Source: Tenrec ecaudatus
Taxonomy: Eukaryota; Chordata; Mammalia; Afrosoricida; Tenrecidae
NCBI RefSeq assembly: GCF_050624435.1
Contig: NC_134540.1
Location: 25,854,001 to 25,918,000, forward strand
Reading direction: 5' to 3'
Length of the DNA: 64,000 bases
This document shows positions 22,973 through 35,849 of the stretch, one piece after another. Within the stretch, counting starts at the first letter, position 1. The number at the start of each line of letters is the position of its first letter. The translations under genes were made by a program, and so were the position numbers. A model generated the notes under the pieces. The model was not told the DNA's origin, ran no database searches, and worked only from the letters and a program-made list of their open reading frames with translations.

Positions 22973-23058
22973 CACTTATAGCTTCAAACTCTTGACCGTA
23001 GTGGTCAACAGCCAAGTGCGTACTCAATGTGCCATTAGGTCACTCCTGCAGCCACTGT
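22767..23058 (-). repeat. AfroSINE, antisense, with an internal CT microsatellite
   Basis: The plus strand starts with the inverted SINE tail 'aaactcactaccctcaagcc' and runs through 'ggggttcctgaatatgtaaa'. It is then interrupted by the CT tract and resumes with 'cagccacttatagcttcaaac' and 'caacagccaagtgcgtactc'. The tract sits exactly where the SINE normally has a short 'tctttctccc' block. Confidence 0.75.
22889..22969. repeat. (CT)n microsatellite, about 40 units
   Basis: Uninterrupted CT run inside the antisense SINE. On the minus strand it is (GA)n, which explains an arginine-glutamate-rich open frame there. Confidence 0.95.
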
Positions 23059-24032
23059 AATTTTGAATAACAAATAACCTGCCATGTATCTAAGTTGTCA
23101 ACATGGCATTGCAAGCTTGTCGTTGTGGCCAGGGACCTTGGGTCCGTTCTGACGCTCAGCAACCCCACGTACAGCAGAGAGGAGCACTGGTAGGCAACAC
23201 AAAGTAATTAGAAAGTCAATTTTTTCTTTTGCAAGAAACAAAAGCAATGGACGACTCCGATTCCTTGTTACGAAGATTTCCTTATTCCATTTCTAAAGTG
23301 CACCATCAAGTGATGTAGCATCAATCAAAATAACATTCTCTCATATAAAATGCCCTAGAGGGGGGAGCATTTGTAGTAACTTTTTCTTCTGGTGGGAAAA
23401 TTCAAATCAGAGCTCGATTTTGAAATAATGTGTAGGTATATGTTCATTTCTAAGTTATGCTCGCAGGTGAGAGATTTATCATGGGATTGGTTAATTTGGT
23501 CAGTAAACTCAAAGTGGCTCTTTGGATGTGCCATTGAGCCAACGAATCAATGAATTGTCAGCTCACCTCTCTGTGCAATTAGGTTGTACTTGATTCTTTC
23601 TGTAAAAGCACTGATCTTAATCAAAAGCACAGTACATTTTAGCTGTTATTCAGACAAGACACATATTAACACACCAAGTTTTTTAGTTTTATTCATCTTT
23701 CATGAGAAATGTTATACTATGAAATGGCTTATGGAAGCTATATTCTATTTTCTGCACAAATGACATGAAATGAAACCTGAATCGGTTCTTTTTACAGCAT
23801 ATGGCATAACGAAGAGTTCTGATCCAAGGATTTTCACTGTTTTTTGCTCTGCTCCTGAAAACTGCTATCTTTTTAAAAGCACCATTGCTGATTTAATCGA
23901 TTGACACCATTAAAGAAAGGACCATAATAAACTTCCTTGGACCTTGTCATTTAAGTGTTGCTGTAGGTAGTGCGGTGCCTGCTAATGAAGCTTGCATGTA
24001 GCACCCTTTCAGTTCAGCACGAATTGAGAGAT
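23059..24032. other. Mostly unassigned; possible SINE fragment near 23118-23190
   Basis: 'gaccttgggtccgttctgac' to 'gctcagcaaccccacgtacagcag' resembles an inverted AfroSINE tail, but the rest of the SINE is missing. Nothing else was recognised. Confidence 0.4.
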
Positions 24033-24240
24033 CGAGTACAGGCAGTCCTCAGGTTACAAATTAGTTCCATGACTAATTGTGTATCTAACATTTGCAGGTG
24101 GATCTGAATCGGTGCATGCAGCACTGATTGAGTCTCATTTTAGTGCAAAAGGAGGGTTAAAGCCTTTTCGGTTATTTAAATACTGTACTTGAAGGAAGTG
24201 AAGATCATTGTGTTGGACATTATATTGAGAATAGGTATGG
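24033..24240. repeat. Unclassified dispersed repeat ('caggcagtcctcaggttac' type)
   Basis: The stretch starting 'acaggcagtcctcaggttac' and containing 'tttagtgcaaaaggagggtt' resembles a mammalian interspersed repeat I recall but cannot name. A non-autonomous DNA transposon is possible. No terminal duplication is evident. Confidence 0.35.
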
Positions 24241-24282
24241 GTTCAATTGTTTCAATGTCAAGGCAAAATTATTATTTTAGCT

Positions 24283-25835
24283 GACATCCTGTTGGTTCTA
24301 ACCCATAAGAAGCTCATTCACAATAGAACTGAACCTTGCCCCGCCCAGGGCCACTGCACAATTATTTCTCGGTGTGAGCCTGTAGTTTTGGCCATCGTGC
24401 AAATCCATCTCATTTACTTGACCCGACATGATCTCCTTCTCCAGGAACTGGTCTCTCCTGACAACATGTTCAAAGCATATAAGACAAAATCCTGCCATTC
24501 TTGCTTCTAGGAGCACTCTGGCTGGATGTCTTCCCAGACAGATGGGTTTGGGTTTGTTTTTTTTGCAGTTCGTGGTAATTTCAATATTTTTCTCCAGCAC
24601 CACAATTCAAATGTGCTAAATCTTCTTCAGGATTCTTTATTAAATGTCAAACATCCACATGCATGTGATGCAATGGGGAATACCATGGCTTGGGTCAGGC
24701 CATCTTAGTCCTCACAGTAACATCCTTCCTTTTCAATTGTCTAAGGAGTCGTGTGAAGCAGGCTTCCTCACTGCAGTATATCTTTTGATCTCTTGACTAG
24801 TTTCCATGAGCATTGAAATTGGATCCAAGCAAAACAAAATCCTTGAGAATTTCAACATTTTATCCATTTATCATGAGGTCTCCTATTGGTCCAGTTGTGA
24901 ACACGTTGTTCTTCACATTGAGTCATACTCCATCCCGAAGCTTACAACCCTTGTTCTTCGTCAGCAAGTGCTTCACGGCCTCCTTGCTTTCAGCAAGCAA
25001 GTTGATGTCATTTGCATATTGAAGGTTCTTAATAAATCTTCCTTCCTTCAATACTTATGCCACATTCTTCTTCATTTAATCCAGCGCTCTGAGTATTTAC
25101 TCAGCATATAGATGGAATAACTGTGGTGAAGTGATGCAACACAGACACACACCTCTCCTGAATTTAAACTAAGGAGTCTCCCCTTGTGTCTTTTACCCAA
25201 CTGCCTCTTGACCTATGAACAAGCTCCCAAGGGAGCACAATGATATTCTTGAATACCCATTCTTCTCAAGTTTATAAATAGTTTGTTAGGATCCAGAAAG
25301 TCGAATGCCTTGGCCTAGTCAAGAAAGCACAAGTAAACATCTTTCAGATATTCTCTACTTTCCACCAAAATCCTTCTGCCATCTGCAGTGATATCCCTTG
25401 TTCCATGTCCTCAACTGAATCCAGCCTGAACCTCTGGAAGCTCCCTGTCAATATACTGTTGCAACTGTTGTTGGATAATCATAAGCAAATGATGTGTCCA
25501 TGTGATAACAATTATATTGTTCTATGCTTTCAGCATTCTGTTGGGTACCTTTCTTTGGAATGGTAGAAATATGAATCTCTGCCATGCAGTTGTCCAAGTA
25601 GCTGTCTTCAAATGTCTCAACAGAGAAGGACGTGCTTCCAGTGCTTCATCGACTCTTTGAAACATTTTGATTGGTATTTCATCAATCCTGGAGCCTTGTG
25701 TATAACTTGAACTTTTTCCTTTGGCACCACTGATTCTTGCTCTACCTCCTGATATGGTGGAACATGGACTAGTTATTTTTGGTACAGAGACTGTGCATTC
25801 TTAACATCTTCTCTTAATGCTTCTTAGATCATTCA
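24283..25835 (-). mobile_element. RTE LINE, antisense, linker through RT to C terminus
   Basis: Read on the minus strand it runs from the linker before the RT (25835-25650), through the fingers and palm (a 'TTCTTGACTAGGCCAAGGCATTCG' region at about 25300-25330 is the DYAKAFD motif with an in-frame stop), past the YADD site and the thumb to near the 3' end. The YADD codons read 'tatgcaaatgac' (about 25008-25019), giving YAND, a catalytic aspartate lost. The (CAA)n tail is absent. Confidence 0.75.
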
Positions 25836-26334
25836 ATATTTAAGAGATATAAATTAAAATATAATGGAGAGTATTAATCAGGAAAATATAGCAAGATTAG
25901 ATCATGAGTCATTGTATGCCATGGTAAAGATTTAAGTTTATCATGTTGTAATGAAAAGTAGAAAGATATGGGAGTAAAAAGATAAGAGAAATGATACCAT
26001 GATTAGAATCTACTCATGCAGGCTGTCTGACTGGGATGTGCAGGGTAGTTTAGGTCCAACTTTTGGATGGAGTTGGGATGATTAGTACCAAGGTTGAGGA
26101 TGGCTTCGGGATGCATAAGTAAAGTTGAAGATTTGGGAGACATAAGTAAAAGGGAAGCATTCAAGGTAGTGTATGTTGGTGGTCATCCTCAGGCCTGCTA
26201 ATAAAATCTATGTGCAAGCTGAAGAAAAGCTGAGAGTTTTGTCTGCCAGGAACATTTGTTCCTGAACAAGTATACCCTACCTACAATCAACACTATGGTA
26301 AAGAAACAGAATTGGTCATAAGTAATAATGAATT
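25836..26334. other. Unassigned sequence
   Basis: No family or gene recognised. Confidence 0.4.
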
Positions 26335-26812
26335 CAATTTATTCTTTTTATTGTTGAGTTATATTACTTGAGATGGATGTAGTACTCCTTGTTTATTAAT
26401 TTATCCAAATAAGAACTTGCAGGCTGTTTCTAGATGTAGGCTATTACAAATAAGGTCCAAATTTAAATAAAGGTTTTTGTGTTAACATTACCCGTCATCT
26501 CTCTGGGTAAATGCATAAGGGCATAATGATTGAGTTGCATGATATTTCCTTGTTAAGTTGTAATAAATTGGCAAACTATTTTCCAGGTGGACTGTACCGT
26601 TTTGTCTTCCCAGTGGCTACCCATAGCTATCCTATCTCTTAGCAGCTTTGCCACCTTTTGGAATTTTCAGCTTTTAATTTAATTTTAGTCATTCTGATAG
26701 GTATATAGTGGTATATTGCTATGATTTTAATTTGCATTTCACTAATGGAAATTCATGTTGAACATCTTCTCAGATGTCTGTCACCTGTTTGTCTCCTTCA
26801 CAGTAAAACCTC
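26335..26812 (-). mobile_element. Old LINE-1 3' fragment, antisense
   Basis: The plus strand has the antisense L1 landmarks 'attctgataggtatatagtgg' and 'ttaatttgcatttcactaatgg', followed by 'gttgaacatcttctcagatg'. These are typical of old mammalian L1M-type 3' regions. High divergence suggests an age older than the AfroSINE copies. Confidence 0.65.
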
Positions 26813-27157
26813 AGCCCAAGACAGTTAGCTTTTTGACATTGCATACAAGGTAGCAGGCGATTTCAATAAACCAAAGGGAAGACGATGGAAACCACTACTA
26901 GATAGTGTGCTTAGAGGGAGGTTGAAGAGATCAGTTCATGAGTTTTTAAAGATGGATCTTTGGAGATGAAGATGTGGAGAAGAGTAAATGTACAGATGCC
27001 ACCCACGTTTCTGATTTGGCAATTTATTGCGAATTCAATTGGCCAGTTTGCTTGGTTGAGAGAAAAAAATCTGTGTAAGCAATAGCTAATTTTTAATAAC
27101 CTTGATGTTCACATAAATATATATTGTTATTATGAGCTCCAAAGATTATTAATGAAG
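26813..27157. other. Unassigned sequence
   Basis: Nothing recognised with confidence. Confidence 0.4.
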
Positions 27158-27348
27158 TCTTTGTGCACAACAGTTAAGCATTCTGCTGTGAGGAGAAAAC
27201 ATCGCGTTGTAGAAGAAAATATCTGGTGGTCAGCGTCCCTAAAGATTTTGGCCCAGCAAACGATATGAGGCAGTTTTACCCTGCTCTATGGAATCATTAT
27301 GATTTACACTTGACTCGATGGCCATGTCAACAACAACAACAGCCCCCA
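27158..27348 (+). repeat. AfroSINE with (CAA)n-like tail
   Basis: 'tttgtgcacaacagttaagc' head, 'gaggcagttttaccctgctc' body and tail 'aatcattatgatttacactt' then 'gactcgatggc', followed by 'caacaacaacaacag'. The (CAA)n tail is the same kind as on the RTE copies. Confidence 0.75.
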
Positions 27349-29848
27349 TTGGAGCCTGTCATTAACTGTGTTCATTTTGTTAGATCATTTCCACTCGTCT
27401 GTAAATGGCAATAGCCATGACGTTGGCTGCATTATTGTTCAATGCTGGCTTTAGATAGGCAGTAAATCATTGAATAAAGTACAAAAGGAGATCACGAATG
27501 CAGGAACTTTGAAAATATAATTCAGAGTAGATTTCTTTATCTCTTTGGATCAAAGAATAGAACTTTAAGTAATATGCCACTTGATAAATTATATTACTTA
27601 CTAAATAAATGTATAACCCTTCTCTAAATATATAACCCACAACTTAAATAATGACTGTTGCCACATATAAAATAGTAAATGAACCGGAGAATTTTCCTTT
27701 ACAAATGTGCATACATATCCTCAAGCAAGCAGAATCTGGGGCGACATGGCCTAGGAGACTGCTGCGATACAGCACCTCAGATGGGGAACTTAGGGGCTAC
27801 TTCAGAAGGAAGGCAGAATACCACAGTTTACTCAAACCAGCTCTGCCAATGGACAGGGCTTCATTCTCGAGTCACAGGCAAAGAAGTTGAGTGACTGGAT
27901 TACACGTGCAAGATAAACTAAATGTTCACAGGTAAATGTCCCACACAGTCTGCACATTAATGTCAACCAGAGGACACCAAGTAAGTGAGTGTGCTCACGC
28001 GGAACGAGATTGGGTTGAAGGTTAACGGCTGCCTGCATAGTTGTACGCACTGTGTTTACATAAACACCAATTCCTTTATACGGAATTGTATTGGTGAGAC
28101 AAACACTTGGAGTTACCAACAATCAGGCCAACTTTTAGGCTAAAAAAGTGGACAGAGGTTCAGGTTTGAATAAACAATGAGCACACCAAATTCTCTATAT
28201 TGTTTTTCTCTCCTTCCTCCTTCTTCTTCTTTGCGACATATATTTACTTTGTTTGTAAAATATATTTCAGATCAACATCAAAACTGATAAAACTCTAAAA
28301 TATGGCAGGTGCTTGGGTGACAAAGCATGGACTGAAGCATAGCAGGAAGAAGTTAACAGAAGACAGTGCAATGGGAAGTAGCTAGACATTGCGGACGAGT
28401 GTGGTCCTTATCATAGTGAATAACTCAAATCTGTGATCATTATTTGAAGAAGACTAGTTACTGTTGCTTTGTGCAAAATATCATGCACGGTTATTAGAAT
28501 ATGCGAAGCAAGAATTTAAAGGGCAAAAAGTAGAAAAGACAAAGACAATCCCAAGTATAGTAACAATGATCTTTAATAGCTGGTGACCCTTTCAGTTTTT
28601 AGGCTGCTGGGTAAATAGAATCCTCAACAAAATGCATTACAGTTCCACACATTCCAGAAACATGACTTAAAAGTTTGGAAGATTTTATAGCATATCAAAT
28701 AAGTTGCAAGATGCAGAGATTTCCCTAGTTTTCACTGACACTTATTTTGAGTTTGTTTTATACGGTGGTTAATATATAACTTCCCTGTTATGTGGAATTT
28801 TGTGAAAATGGTGGGCTTTTCAGCTTATTTGATTTTACGTATAAAGGCCCACCCCCAACCAAAAGTTCAGCTAATGACTTTAGGATGGCTGTCCTGATTT
28901 GCATGAGGATATTGATATGCCAAGTGTTTCACGGATACTGATCTGTCAGTCAAACCCTTTATCTTGAATATCATATCTAACTTCCACAGTGTAGAAAGCT
29001 GTCCATTTATCTAAGACAGTCCCAGGCAGGCAGGAATGTGCTGTCTTGGACTCCATTCTTTTCTTAATATATAACCCATGTCTCATGAATTGTCAGGTAA
29101 TTTGAAAGGAAAAGTATCACTGCACATCTTTCTCATTCAAATTACATTGTCCATCTTCCTTCTCTTAGTCTCTGCCTGTATTTCTTGGAACTCTTTCAGC
29201 ATATAAAATTAACCAGGCACAAAAATTGGGAAGTTACCTAGTTATTGATATATGAAACTAAATTCTCAGTCCAATTTCTTTTCATAGCCTGGCATATTAT
29301 AAAAGTACATAAGCAACTGAAGTATCCATTAGTGTACCTTTGAGGAGCCGGAGATTTATCAGAGAAATGTTCAGATTGCATCTCACCAAGGCAGGGCAGA
29401 AGGGAGACTTCTGTTGGCGTGCTCCAGAGGCAGTCTCAATGAGATGGGGCCTGAGAGGAGTAGCCTTGGAAGACAAGGTTGGTTTTTGAGAGGAGGTGGA
29501 GCAAACACATGTTTAATTGTTTGAAGAGCCCAATTATGAGAGCCACCTTCTATGAAGCATGCTAACTAACATAAGTGCTTAGTGGGCAAAGGTGGAGTTG
29601 TGTGTGCAACACGCATACACTTTTATGCTTTTTCATGGAAAATGGCTACCGAAAAAAATGTAAAAAAATCTGAATGAGATAAAGATATTAGATATGCATT
29701 TCTAAAGCTGTTTAGGGAAGCCCTTGATTTAAATCTGAATGTGATTTGGGTTTAACAGCCCTTGGAAAATTCTAAGTAGAAACTTTCCTTGGGAAAGACA
29801 GTCTATAATTTAATCCAATGTTTTGAGATTTGTGTGACTGCTGAAATG
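27349..29848. other. Unassigned sequence, 2.5 kb
   Basis: I see no repeat family and no convincing exon. Overlapping short open frames at 27651-27894 have no recognisable domain. This is one of the larger single-copy-looking blocks of the window. Confidence 0.45.
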
Positions 29849-29998
29849 AGCTCTAGGAGCATGGTAGGATAAGTCTGGACTGTGAACCACAAGGTCAGGG
29901 GGGGAAATGAGTCTGTCTTCTCCCCTACAGATTTATAGTTGGGGAAAACCAGTACAGGATCACTAGGAGCTGTAACACACTCAGTAGCAGTGGGTTAT
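29849..29998 (+). repeat. AfroSINE
   Basis: 'ctctaggagcatggtaggat' head, 'ggactgtgaaccacaaggtc', 'tctgtcttctcccctacag', and tail ending 'actcagtagcagtggg'. The SINE is complete but internally shortened. Confidence 0.7.
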
Positions 29999-32900
29999 GA
30001 TTTTTATTGTTTTATCTTTTTTTTAGTCACCAATAATGATTTAATAAGCATTTTATGGTAAGTAGGGAAAAACAAGAATTATTTGGACATTTTTATTTGG
30101 GCCTTCTGAAATTCTGTGGGGATATGATGTATATTGGAAAACCAAACCCAACACAGTATGGAATTTGAGTGAATGAAGAAGGTTACTTCTCAGTTCACTC
30201 AAGGCTGAGTTGTTTTACAGGCAGTTTCAGGATGATTAAGAGAACCACAAGATAGTTTAAAATGTGTGAGGATAAAAGCATGAAATAGAAAGTTGATAGA
30301 ATTCATGACTACATCTTTGTAAATCTTTTGCCAGTGCAATTTTAAATATTTGCATTTCTTTCAAAATGTAGTCTGAAAGGGACAGATTCTTCATTTAGGT
30401 AGGATAACCTCAGTTCAAATATAAAATGTGAGGGCCATGGATCCAGAAATGGTTTAATTAATAAAAATCCATTAAAAGTTTATGTAAGAATTATAGAAAA
30501 AATTAAGGATTTGCTTAGTAGAAACTATAGCAGCAAGTATTTTCAAACAGTCCCAAATACATGTGACAGAATCTTTTAGTCTGTTTCAATGAATTGATTA
30601 AGCTTGAAAATATTTCCAAATAAGCAATTTAGAATGTCTGGAAAACATGGTGTAACATGTTTAATTGAAAACATTTGTTTACCAGGTTGGTATTGCGCAA
30701 ATTGTTCTGTAAATGTCATAGATTATGCGAATCATTTACTTTGGATATTCTATCAGGTTCTTAAAAGATGTCAGTTCTTAAATTATTTTTCTGTTTAAAT
30801 ATCAACATGTTTTACAATGTTATATTTTAGAGAAAGGACTATCACCAAATAGAAGATTAATGATAAAATAAAAGAAAGAAGGGACTAAAGCTAGGGAAAG
30901 AAAAGGAAGTGCATCGTGGCATCTTATGGAAAGGGCAACAATGAGCTCTAGTGGTGAGATGCTGTCATGTCAAGTGTGGGTGAAATTCATCCACAGTAGG
31001 CAGTCTTTCCTTCCTCTACTCAGTTAAGGTTTCTCAGTCCTCAAAATGAAGATTAATTTGTGGAAGTAAGCATTCCTCTAAGTCAGAAACTCATTACCAT
31101 CCACATAATATTAACTACCTGGGTAGGCTATCCATAATTTATATATTGCATATAATTAATCTATCATAACTTTTGCAAAACAACAGACATCAAAAAGATT
31201 ATACTATTAACAGTCATATTTTTTGCTTGAGGTGACATAGCTTATACTGCATCTGATCAAGTTATTCTTACATTAAAATTGGATTTTAAAAGACTGTTGA
31301 TTTACATACTATGTACCCGATAAGATATGGTACCCTCTCGCCCCTCTGCTCCACCATCTGCTTCCTTCACCAACACAGGCATGATTTTAAAACAGGAAGA
31401 CGACTTCCTTTCTTTAAACTCATGCAAAATAACTCGTATTTTCTGAATCTTCAGTTCAGGCTAGTGGTGTAATTTAGTAAGTACAGATCTGAAACCACTT
31501 CAAAGAAAGCTTTATTTTTAAAATATAATTCCACAACTTTCTACAAAAGGCTTCATTTTTTCATTGTTATTTCTACAATGTTTTCCACAGAATATTTATT
31601 TGATTTTCAAAATATGTCAGGGGCTGTGCTTGTTGGTGTGAGGTGTATATTTAAAAGATTGATTTTCCCCCCTGAATATCAGTCATCACTTTATTAATAT
31701 TACTTCATTAATATTCTCCATTTTGCTTAAGAAATTTACTTCCAATGTTCTGATCTAGAATTTGGACTGAATGATTCCTCTTCAAATCCAGAGTAGCTCA
31801 CTGCTACTTTTTATTCTTTTGGAAACTTCATCACAGTGGCTATAAAAGCATTTCTAGTGCAACCACTGTATATAATTTAAACTGTATCGAACGTTGCTAT
31901 TTTTAAGCTGCCACAACATGTATTATTCTCCTTAAGTCTCTCAGAATAATTCCTGGAGGTAAGACAAGAATTTCTATTCTGCTCTTCAAGTTTTCATTGT
32001 GAAATATACATTTTTACACAAATATACAAAATTAACATATTTCGCTCTGAAATCTGTTAAGGGATGTTTAAGACAAAGGACGTGTCACTGATCTCAAACA
32101 GCTCAGGAAAGAAAATTATGCAGGCCTTAGTCCTTTACCCAGTGTGGCCGCACATGCTTGTCTGAGGCAGAGAAAGGTGGAGGAGAACTTACCGCAAGAA
32201 AAATATATGTTCATATTTCTTAGCAACACTTCTGATTGTAATATCGAGGTAATCAGAGGATCTGATCAAATTTAAATAGAAGACATTTTGAGCGTGGACA
32301 GTTCTACCATATGGGCTAACAGCATGGGGCATCAGACAACCACTTCCCACTGGACAAGGATGGAGGGAGCTGTTTAATACCTGCTAAATACATCAATTAA
32401 AACTCCTTACTACTTGTAGGGAAAAAATGCCATTTAAGAATCACGTTATTTAGCATCTGTTACACTGCCTTCCCTGAAGAATTAGAGAACCACATCGCTC
32501 ACTTCAGTCGATTCTGGAGAGAGGAAATGACATGTTTTACACAATAGGCATAGTTTATGTCAAAAATACCCTGGGCTATTTTATTTTAAATTGACCTCCA
32601 GTTAGATTTGAAATCAGCAAACTTATAAAACTTTGTATAATCAGAGTTTTCTAAATATAAAAAAAACACACTGATAGCTTCCCTGTGGGTTCTTTATCTA
32701 ACTTATCTAGATAGAATATTCTGAGGATCTTTCTAGCTGTACACCTATCTACTATCTATCGGTCTGTCTTCTCTTTTTTCTCTGTATCTCATTTTCTACT
32801 TTTGAAGTCCGGAGGGGCTAATCCTTCAATAGAGTATTTTATAATTAATTATTTTTTACTCACAAAATTCCAATTTAATTGTCCTTACATTTCTTTTATT

Positions 32901-33329
32901 CCAAGGAAAACTATGGTTAAAAATTACTAACTATAACTTCAGCTTTTTGTGACCCTAAATTCGCCATGAGTTCCTTAATTGATATTTCATCACTTTTGGT
33001 AGCTACTACTGTCAAAGGAGATAGGTGGTAAGTTCTAAAGCTTGTCAAAAAATCTTTATTTCTAAATTTTTAACCACCAGACTGCTGTGCATATCATGAG
33101 GATCTTTCAAAAATGCCTTTGCCTGTCAAATGTAGACACATACTGACATTTCAAGGACCAGAGTTGTATTTAATGCATGTGAATATTTTTATAAAACATT
33201 TGCAGTGTCCTTCAAGAAGAAGAATATAAATGGAGCATTCAAATTATTTTTTAGCATAGAAATGTATAAATTCCATAAAACACACACCGATAAATTGTTT
33301 TCTTCTGTTGTGCAGCATTGGATCAACTG
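29999..33329. other. Unassigned sequence, 3.3 kb
   Basis: Longest block with no recognised mobile element. AT-rich, with no open frame above 64 codons, no CpG cluster and no obvious splice-bounded exon. It could hold conserved non-coding elements, which cannot be judged from one sequence. Confidence 0.45.
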
Positions 33330-33408
33330 CTAATCATTGTGCTCTTTGGGTGATAGCAGAAAACTCCTTCACAGGGTTTCTTGGCTGTAATCTTTCTGGC
33401 AAGAACTG
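33330..33408 (-). repeat. AfroSINE fragment, antisense
   Basis: 'cacagggtttcttggctgta' and 'atctttctggcaagaactg' correspond to the inverted SINE body. It lies head to head with the following SINE. Confidence 0.5.
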
Positions 33409-33605
33409 TGTTGGTATAGTAAGTAAGTGCTCAGCTATTAACGCATAGGTCAGAGGTTTGAACCTACCGGAAGTTCAATAGGAGGACAATGGGACAGTCC
33501 TCTCCTGTAACAATTTATAACCTTGGAGATTGAATGGGACAGGTCTGCATTGTCTTACAGCATCTCTATGCATGTTGATCTGCACAATGATAGTGCATTT
33601 TTGTA
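33409..33605 (+). repeat. AfroSINE
   Basis: 'gtgctcagctattaacgcat', 'aggtcagaggtttgaaccta', 'ggacagtcctctcctgtaac' and a diverged tail near 33565-33600. Nearly full length. Confidence 0.7.
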
Positions 33606-34024
33606 CTTGTTGTTTAATTAATTTTATGCAAGCAGATTGCGAAATCTTTCTCATACAGAGCTGCTCCTTGGATTTAAACAGCCTACTTTAGAGTTAGCAG
33701 CAATGAGCTAAAAATTTGAATCACCTGGGATCCTTAATAAATCATTATAAAGATAAAATTATATTCAGAAAAAATAAAGAGAAAATATACATAGCTATAT
33801 AACAATATAGGTGAGGGGATTACAGATCCAACAAATTTTCATTCACTTAGATGATCCAAAATCTAAGATTAGCCCAAACCAAAAATCAATGTATTCTTAC
33901 AAAATAAAACCATTAACCAAGGGCAGTTAGTATTTGGAGACCAAACTATCCTCTCCTTAGGTAACACAGCAATTTGATCTGAAATGAGGTAAGCTAATTA
34001 ACATAAATGTTTATAAAAATTCTC
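33606..34024. other. Unassigned AT-rich sequence
   Basis: Nothing recognised. Confidence 0.4.
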
Positions 34025-34688
34025 ACAATTGTACCAATAGGCAATATGGTGATAATTGGAGGAAAGGTTGAAGGATTATGTCTTCCTTGGATCCACCATC
34101 TACACTCACAGAAGCAGCAGTGAAAAGATCCAAAGACACACTGCAGTGGGGACATCTGCTGCAGCACACCCTTTGAGAGAATGGAGAAGCAAGGGTGCTG
34201 CTTTGACAACTAAGGTGTGCCTGGCCCAAGCCATGGGATTTTCTATTGCATCATGTGTATATTGGGCATTGACTAAGGAAGACTGACGAAGAATCAATGT
34301 ATTGATTGTGGGGCTAGAGAAGACGATTTAAAGTATCATGGACTTTTAAAAGAGCAAACTGATCTGTCTTGGAAAAAGTCCAGCCAGAGTTCTCCTTAGA
34401 GGCAAGGATGGGGAGACATCATCTTACAAACTTTGGACACGCTGTCAGGAAAGTCCAGGCTCCGGAGAAGGAAATCATGCTTGGTATGGTAGAAGGGCAG
34501 CGACAAAGAGGAAACCCATCAATGAGAAACATCAATACAGTGGCTGCAACATTCAAGTTACAGGATGGCACAGGATCTTTTGGGGGAACAATTGTGAGGA
34601 TGGCACAGTATCTTCTAGTGGTTCGTTTTGCATATGGTCACTATGGGTTGTAGCTGACTCAATGGCACCTCACAACAATAACAAGGAC
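34025..34688 (+). mobile_element. RTE LINE 3' part (thumb to tail)
   Basis: It starts in the thumb region ('gaaggattatgtcttccttgg' at 34067), passes the C-terminal domain ('gtccagccagagttctcctt' at 34378; 'acgctgtcaggaaagtccag' at 34439) and ends with 'ggtcactatgggttgtagct' and 'aatggcacctcacaacaataac'. It has frameshifts and stops. A part near 34540-34580 looks duplicated: 'caggatggcacaggatcttt' is echoed by 'gaggatggcacagtatcttc' at 34597. Confidence 0.75.
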
Positions 34689-34689
34689 A

Positions 34690-35835
34690 GCAATTTCCCT
34701 GGTCTACAGATTGATCATGGGTTACCAGCATGGACCTATCTCCTCAGTGTTCTGCATGGTAAGGAATGAAAGTCAGCTGCTGTCTTCCTTTAGGAACAGT
34801 AATAAATCTTCAAGCAGGCATGTCCAAACACAGGCCAAGGCACAGAGAAAGATCTTCACTATCTTGCTATGACAATACGTGCCAGTGAGAAGCAGTAGCA
34901 GAGAAACAGTGACAACAGAACCAGGATACGAGCAGCAGATGGCATGGAATAACCCATGGAGTATGGAACAAGAAATTTGAGTGCTTTGCGGGAGGAGGCT
35001 CTTGGTGGAATGAAATGCCACTACACACGTATGTGCAGCATTAAAGAGCTTTGTCACACTTACACGGACAGGGCTGCGTGGATGAGAAGACAAAGGCCAG
35101 AAAGAGGTGTTGACTTTCATGACATGGAGGGAGCAAAGCATTTAGGACTTTCATAAGAGAAAGCCACCAACATCCATTAATAATCAGAACGTGGAATGGA
35201 TGAAGTATGAATATGGAAAAATTAGAAGCCATAAAAATAGAAGTCTAAAAAATCAATATCCTTGGCCATTTTAAATCAGAAAATCCTATGACTTGCTCCC
35301 ACAGGAATTAAGAATACGAGAATGAAGGCACTGCATTCATCTAGAAGTGAACCGGGACGCCCTGTTAACACAACCATTGTCTAAATTTACCCATCAATCA
35401 CTAAAACAACTGATGAAGAATTAAAGAATTCTACTTACATCCTCACTCGGAACTTCATTAAATGCTGGCAACTGGAATGCAACAGTTTTTAACAAATAGG
35501 GGGAATCAGTAGTTGGACGATGTGCCTTAATCACAGAAGCAATGCTGGAAGTCACATGATCGTAATTTTCAAGAACAAATGATTCATCATAGCAAATAAA
35601 TTTTCTCAATATCATAAACAGCTACTCTATCTGTGAACACAGCCAGATGGAATACACAGAAATCAAATTGTCTATATATGTCGGAAGCTCCATATAATCA
35701 GGCAAGCCCAGGCCAGGGGTTGAGTATGGAACAGACCATTAATTTCCCATGTGTAACTTCAGGCTGGAGCTGAAAAGAACTTTGAAAAGTTCATGCAGAC
35801 CCAAATATGACCTTGAGTATATTGAAACAGAATTT
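34690..35835 (+). mobile_element. RTE LINE 5' part (5' UTR and endonuclease), 3' truncated
   Basis: It begins within a few bases of the previous RTE tail. The 5' UTR lies up to about 35170, then 'aatcagaacgtggaatggat' (35184) starts the endonuclease region. That region contains 'ttaaatgctggcaactggaatgcaac' near 35460 and the post-endonuclease 'caaatatgaccttgagtat' at 35802. It stops before the RT. Stops occur in every frame. Confidence 0.7.
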
Positions 35836-35849
35836 TTATTTCATTGGAG

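Noticed and set aside
22763..22975. RERERE-type open frame
   Set aside because: Translation of the (GA)n tract inside a SINE.
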